Source: DATKZH01 sp035528065 (GTDB lineage: Bacteria; Planctomycetota; Planctomycetia; Pirellulales; Thermoguttaceae). From it: 21,479 nt of DNA. The translations under genes were made by a program, and so were the position numbers. Where the stretch lies: positions 1-21,479 of the forward strand of contig DATKZH010000605.1 of assembly GCA_035528065.1 (NCBI GenBank), written 5' to 3'. The first letter of the stretch is position 1. Each line of letters starts with the position of its first letter. Below the pieces are notes generated by a model that saw only the letters and a program-made list of their open reading frames with translations, was not told where the DNA came from and did not search any database. Below are positions 21,063 through 21,479 of this stretch, piece by piece.

Positions 21063-21479
21063 CTGGGCTCCTCCTCTTGGCACGGGGTGGGCGATGTACG
21101 CCGCGTCGTCGGATTGCCGGTGTGGCAGGCGATGGCAGCCGGCGCGGCGGTGCTTCTCACGCATCAAGAGTAATAAGTGCGAGTTCAGGCCGCAAGGAAT
21201 GCTCCCCCATCGCAACCAGGTGAGCCTCGGTATTGCAGGGCATGATTCCCGGGCGGAGTCGGCTCCCGATGATGTACGTATGAGCACACCATGAGAGCAT
21301 GCACTGGTTCAGCGTGAAATAGAAAGACGGAGTTGTGAGTTAGCCCAAGTTGCGCAGTTCGGTGAAAATCCGGGCGATTTTCGAGCAAATTGGGGCCGGA
21401 AGTCGGCGCAAGTCGTTATTTCTCGGTCGTGGAGGCCTGGTTGGGGCGATGTAGTGGAAACCTAGTTGCTTGATTCGGC
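21063..21479. other. 417-base right end without a supported gene
   Basis: Apart from the ribosome site, no coding frame here looks like a protein. The promoter of the oxidoreductase gene should lie in this region, but no confident motif was seen. GAAAATC (21364-21370) and GATTTTC (21376-21382) form a 7-bp hairpin with a 5-base loop of unknown meaning. Base composition becomes less GC-rich after about 21300, which may mark another transcription unit beyond the window. Confidence 0.4.
21068..21076 (-). promoter_or_regulatory. strong ribosome binding site of the Gfo/Idh/MocA gene
   Basis: GAGGAGGAG ends 5 bases before the ATG at 21060-21062 and settles the start of the Tat signal. Confidence 0.8.

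Noticed and set aside
21185..21388. Small open frame of 67 codons at the right end
   Set aside because: No ribosome site, no recognisable motif and unbiased codon use; not supported as a gene.

Overview
The window reads as a stretch of GC-rich chromosome from a planctomycete, most likely the Pirellulales side of the phylum. This is inference from several signs: a transposase tail of the ISAzo13 ('Rhodopirellula') type, a fused AroD-AroE protein, a Tat-exported Gfo/Idh/MocA oxidoreductase, many exported proteins with no clear family, intergenic palindromes and short-period repeats, and a receiver-type sigma-54 activator. No rRNA, tRNA or CRISPR array was seen.

Left part (1-8900). A transposase tail is followed by an 880-aa exported protein with a helical, glycosidase-like body and two C-terminal beta modules. 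It converges on a 310-aa exported helical-repeat protein. Then come a RidA-family protein, a TolB-type beta-propeller that converges on and overlaps it, a 613-aa exported protein of unknown function, an antitoxin-like gene without a toxin, and a membrane-anchored or exported protein-L-isoaspartate methyltransferase. Most products here are predicted to act outside the cytoplasm. Orientation changes at nearly every gene, so these are mostly single transcription units.

Right part (9060-21062). Every recognised gene lies on the minus strand. In transcription order they are: Gfo/Idh/MocA oxidoreductase, sigma-54 response regulator, remnant of a DUF4160 gene coupled to an intact DUF2442 gene, endonuclease-type MutL, fused AroD-AroE, shikimate kinase AroK, an unusual prepilin peptidase, a conserved 185-aa protein, an OmpA-type lipoprotein with a coiled coil, and a lipase of the pancreatic-lipase type. 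AroDE and AroK together supply three steps of the shikimate pathway. The other neighbours have no obvious common pathway. Gaps of 75-400 bases make one long operon unlikely, except perhaps mutL-aroDE-aroK-prepilin peptidase.

The most unusual content is in the gaps. Two different 120-160 base elements (10061-10181 and 11971-12130) are each bounded by CTAG, have terminal inverted repeats and carry perfect internal palindromes. They look like non-autonomous elements mobilised by an IS630/Tc1-type transposase, which targets TA within CTAG. The second sits exactly on the stop codon of the prepilin peptidase. Short-period repeats (7 or 8 bases) lie just 5' of four successive genes (mutL, aroDE, aroK, prepilin peptidase). 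The aroK leader can fold into two mutually exclusive hairpins. Two small two-gene modules (an antitoxin without its toxin; DUF4160/DUF2442) have each lost one partner at a break next to a neighbour's stop codon.
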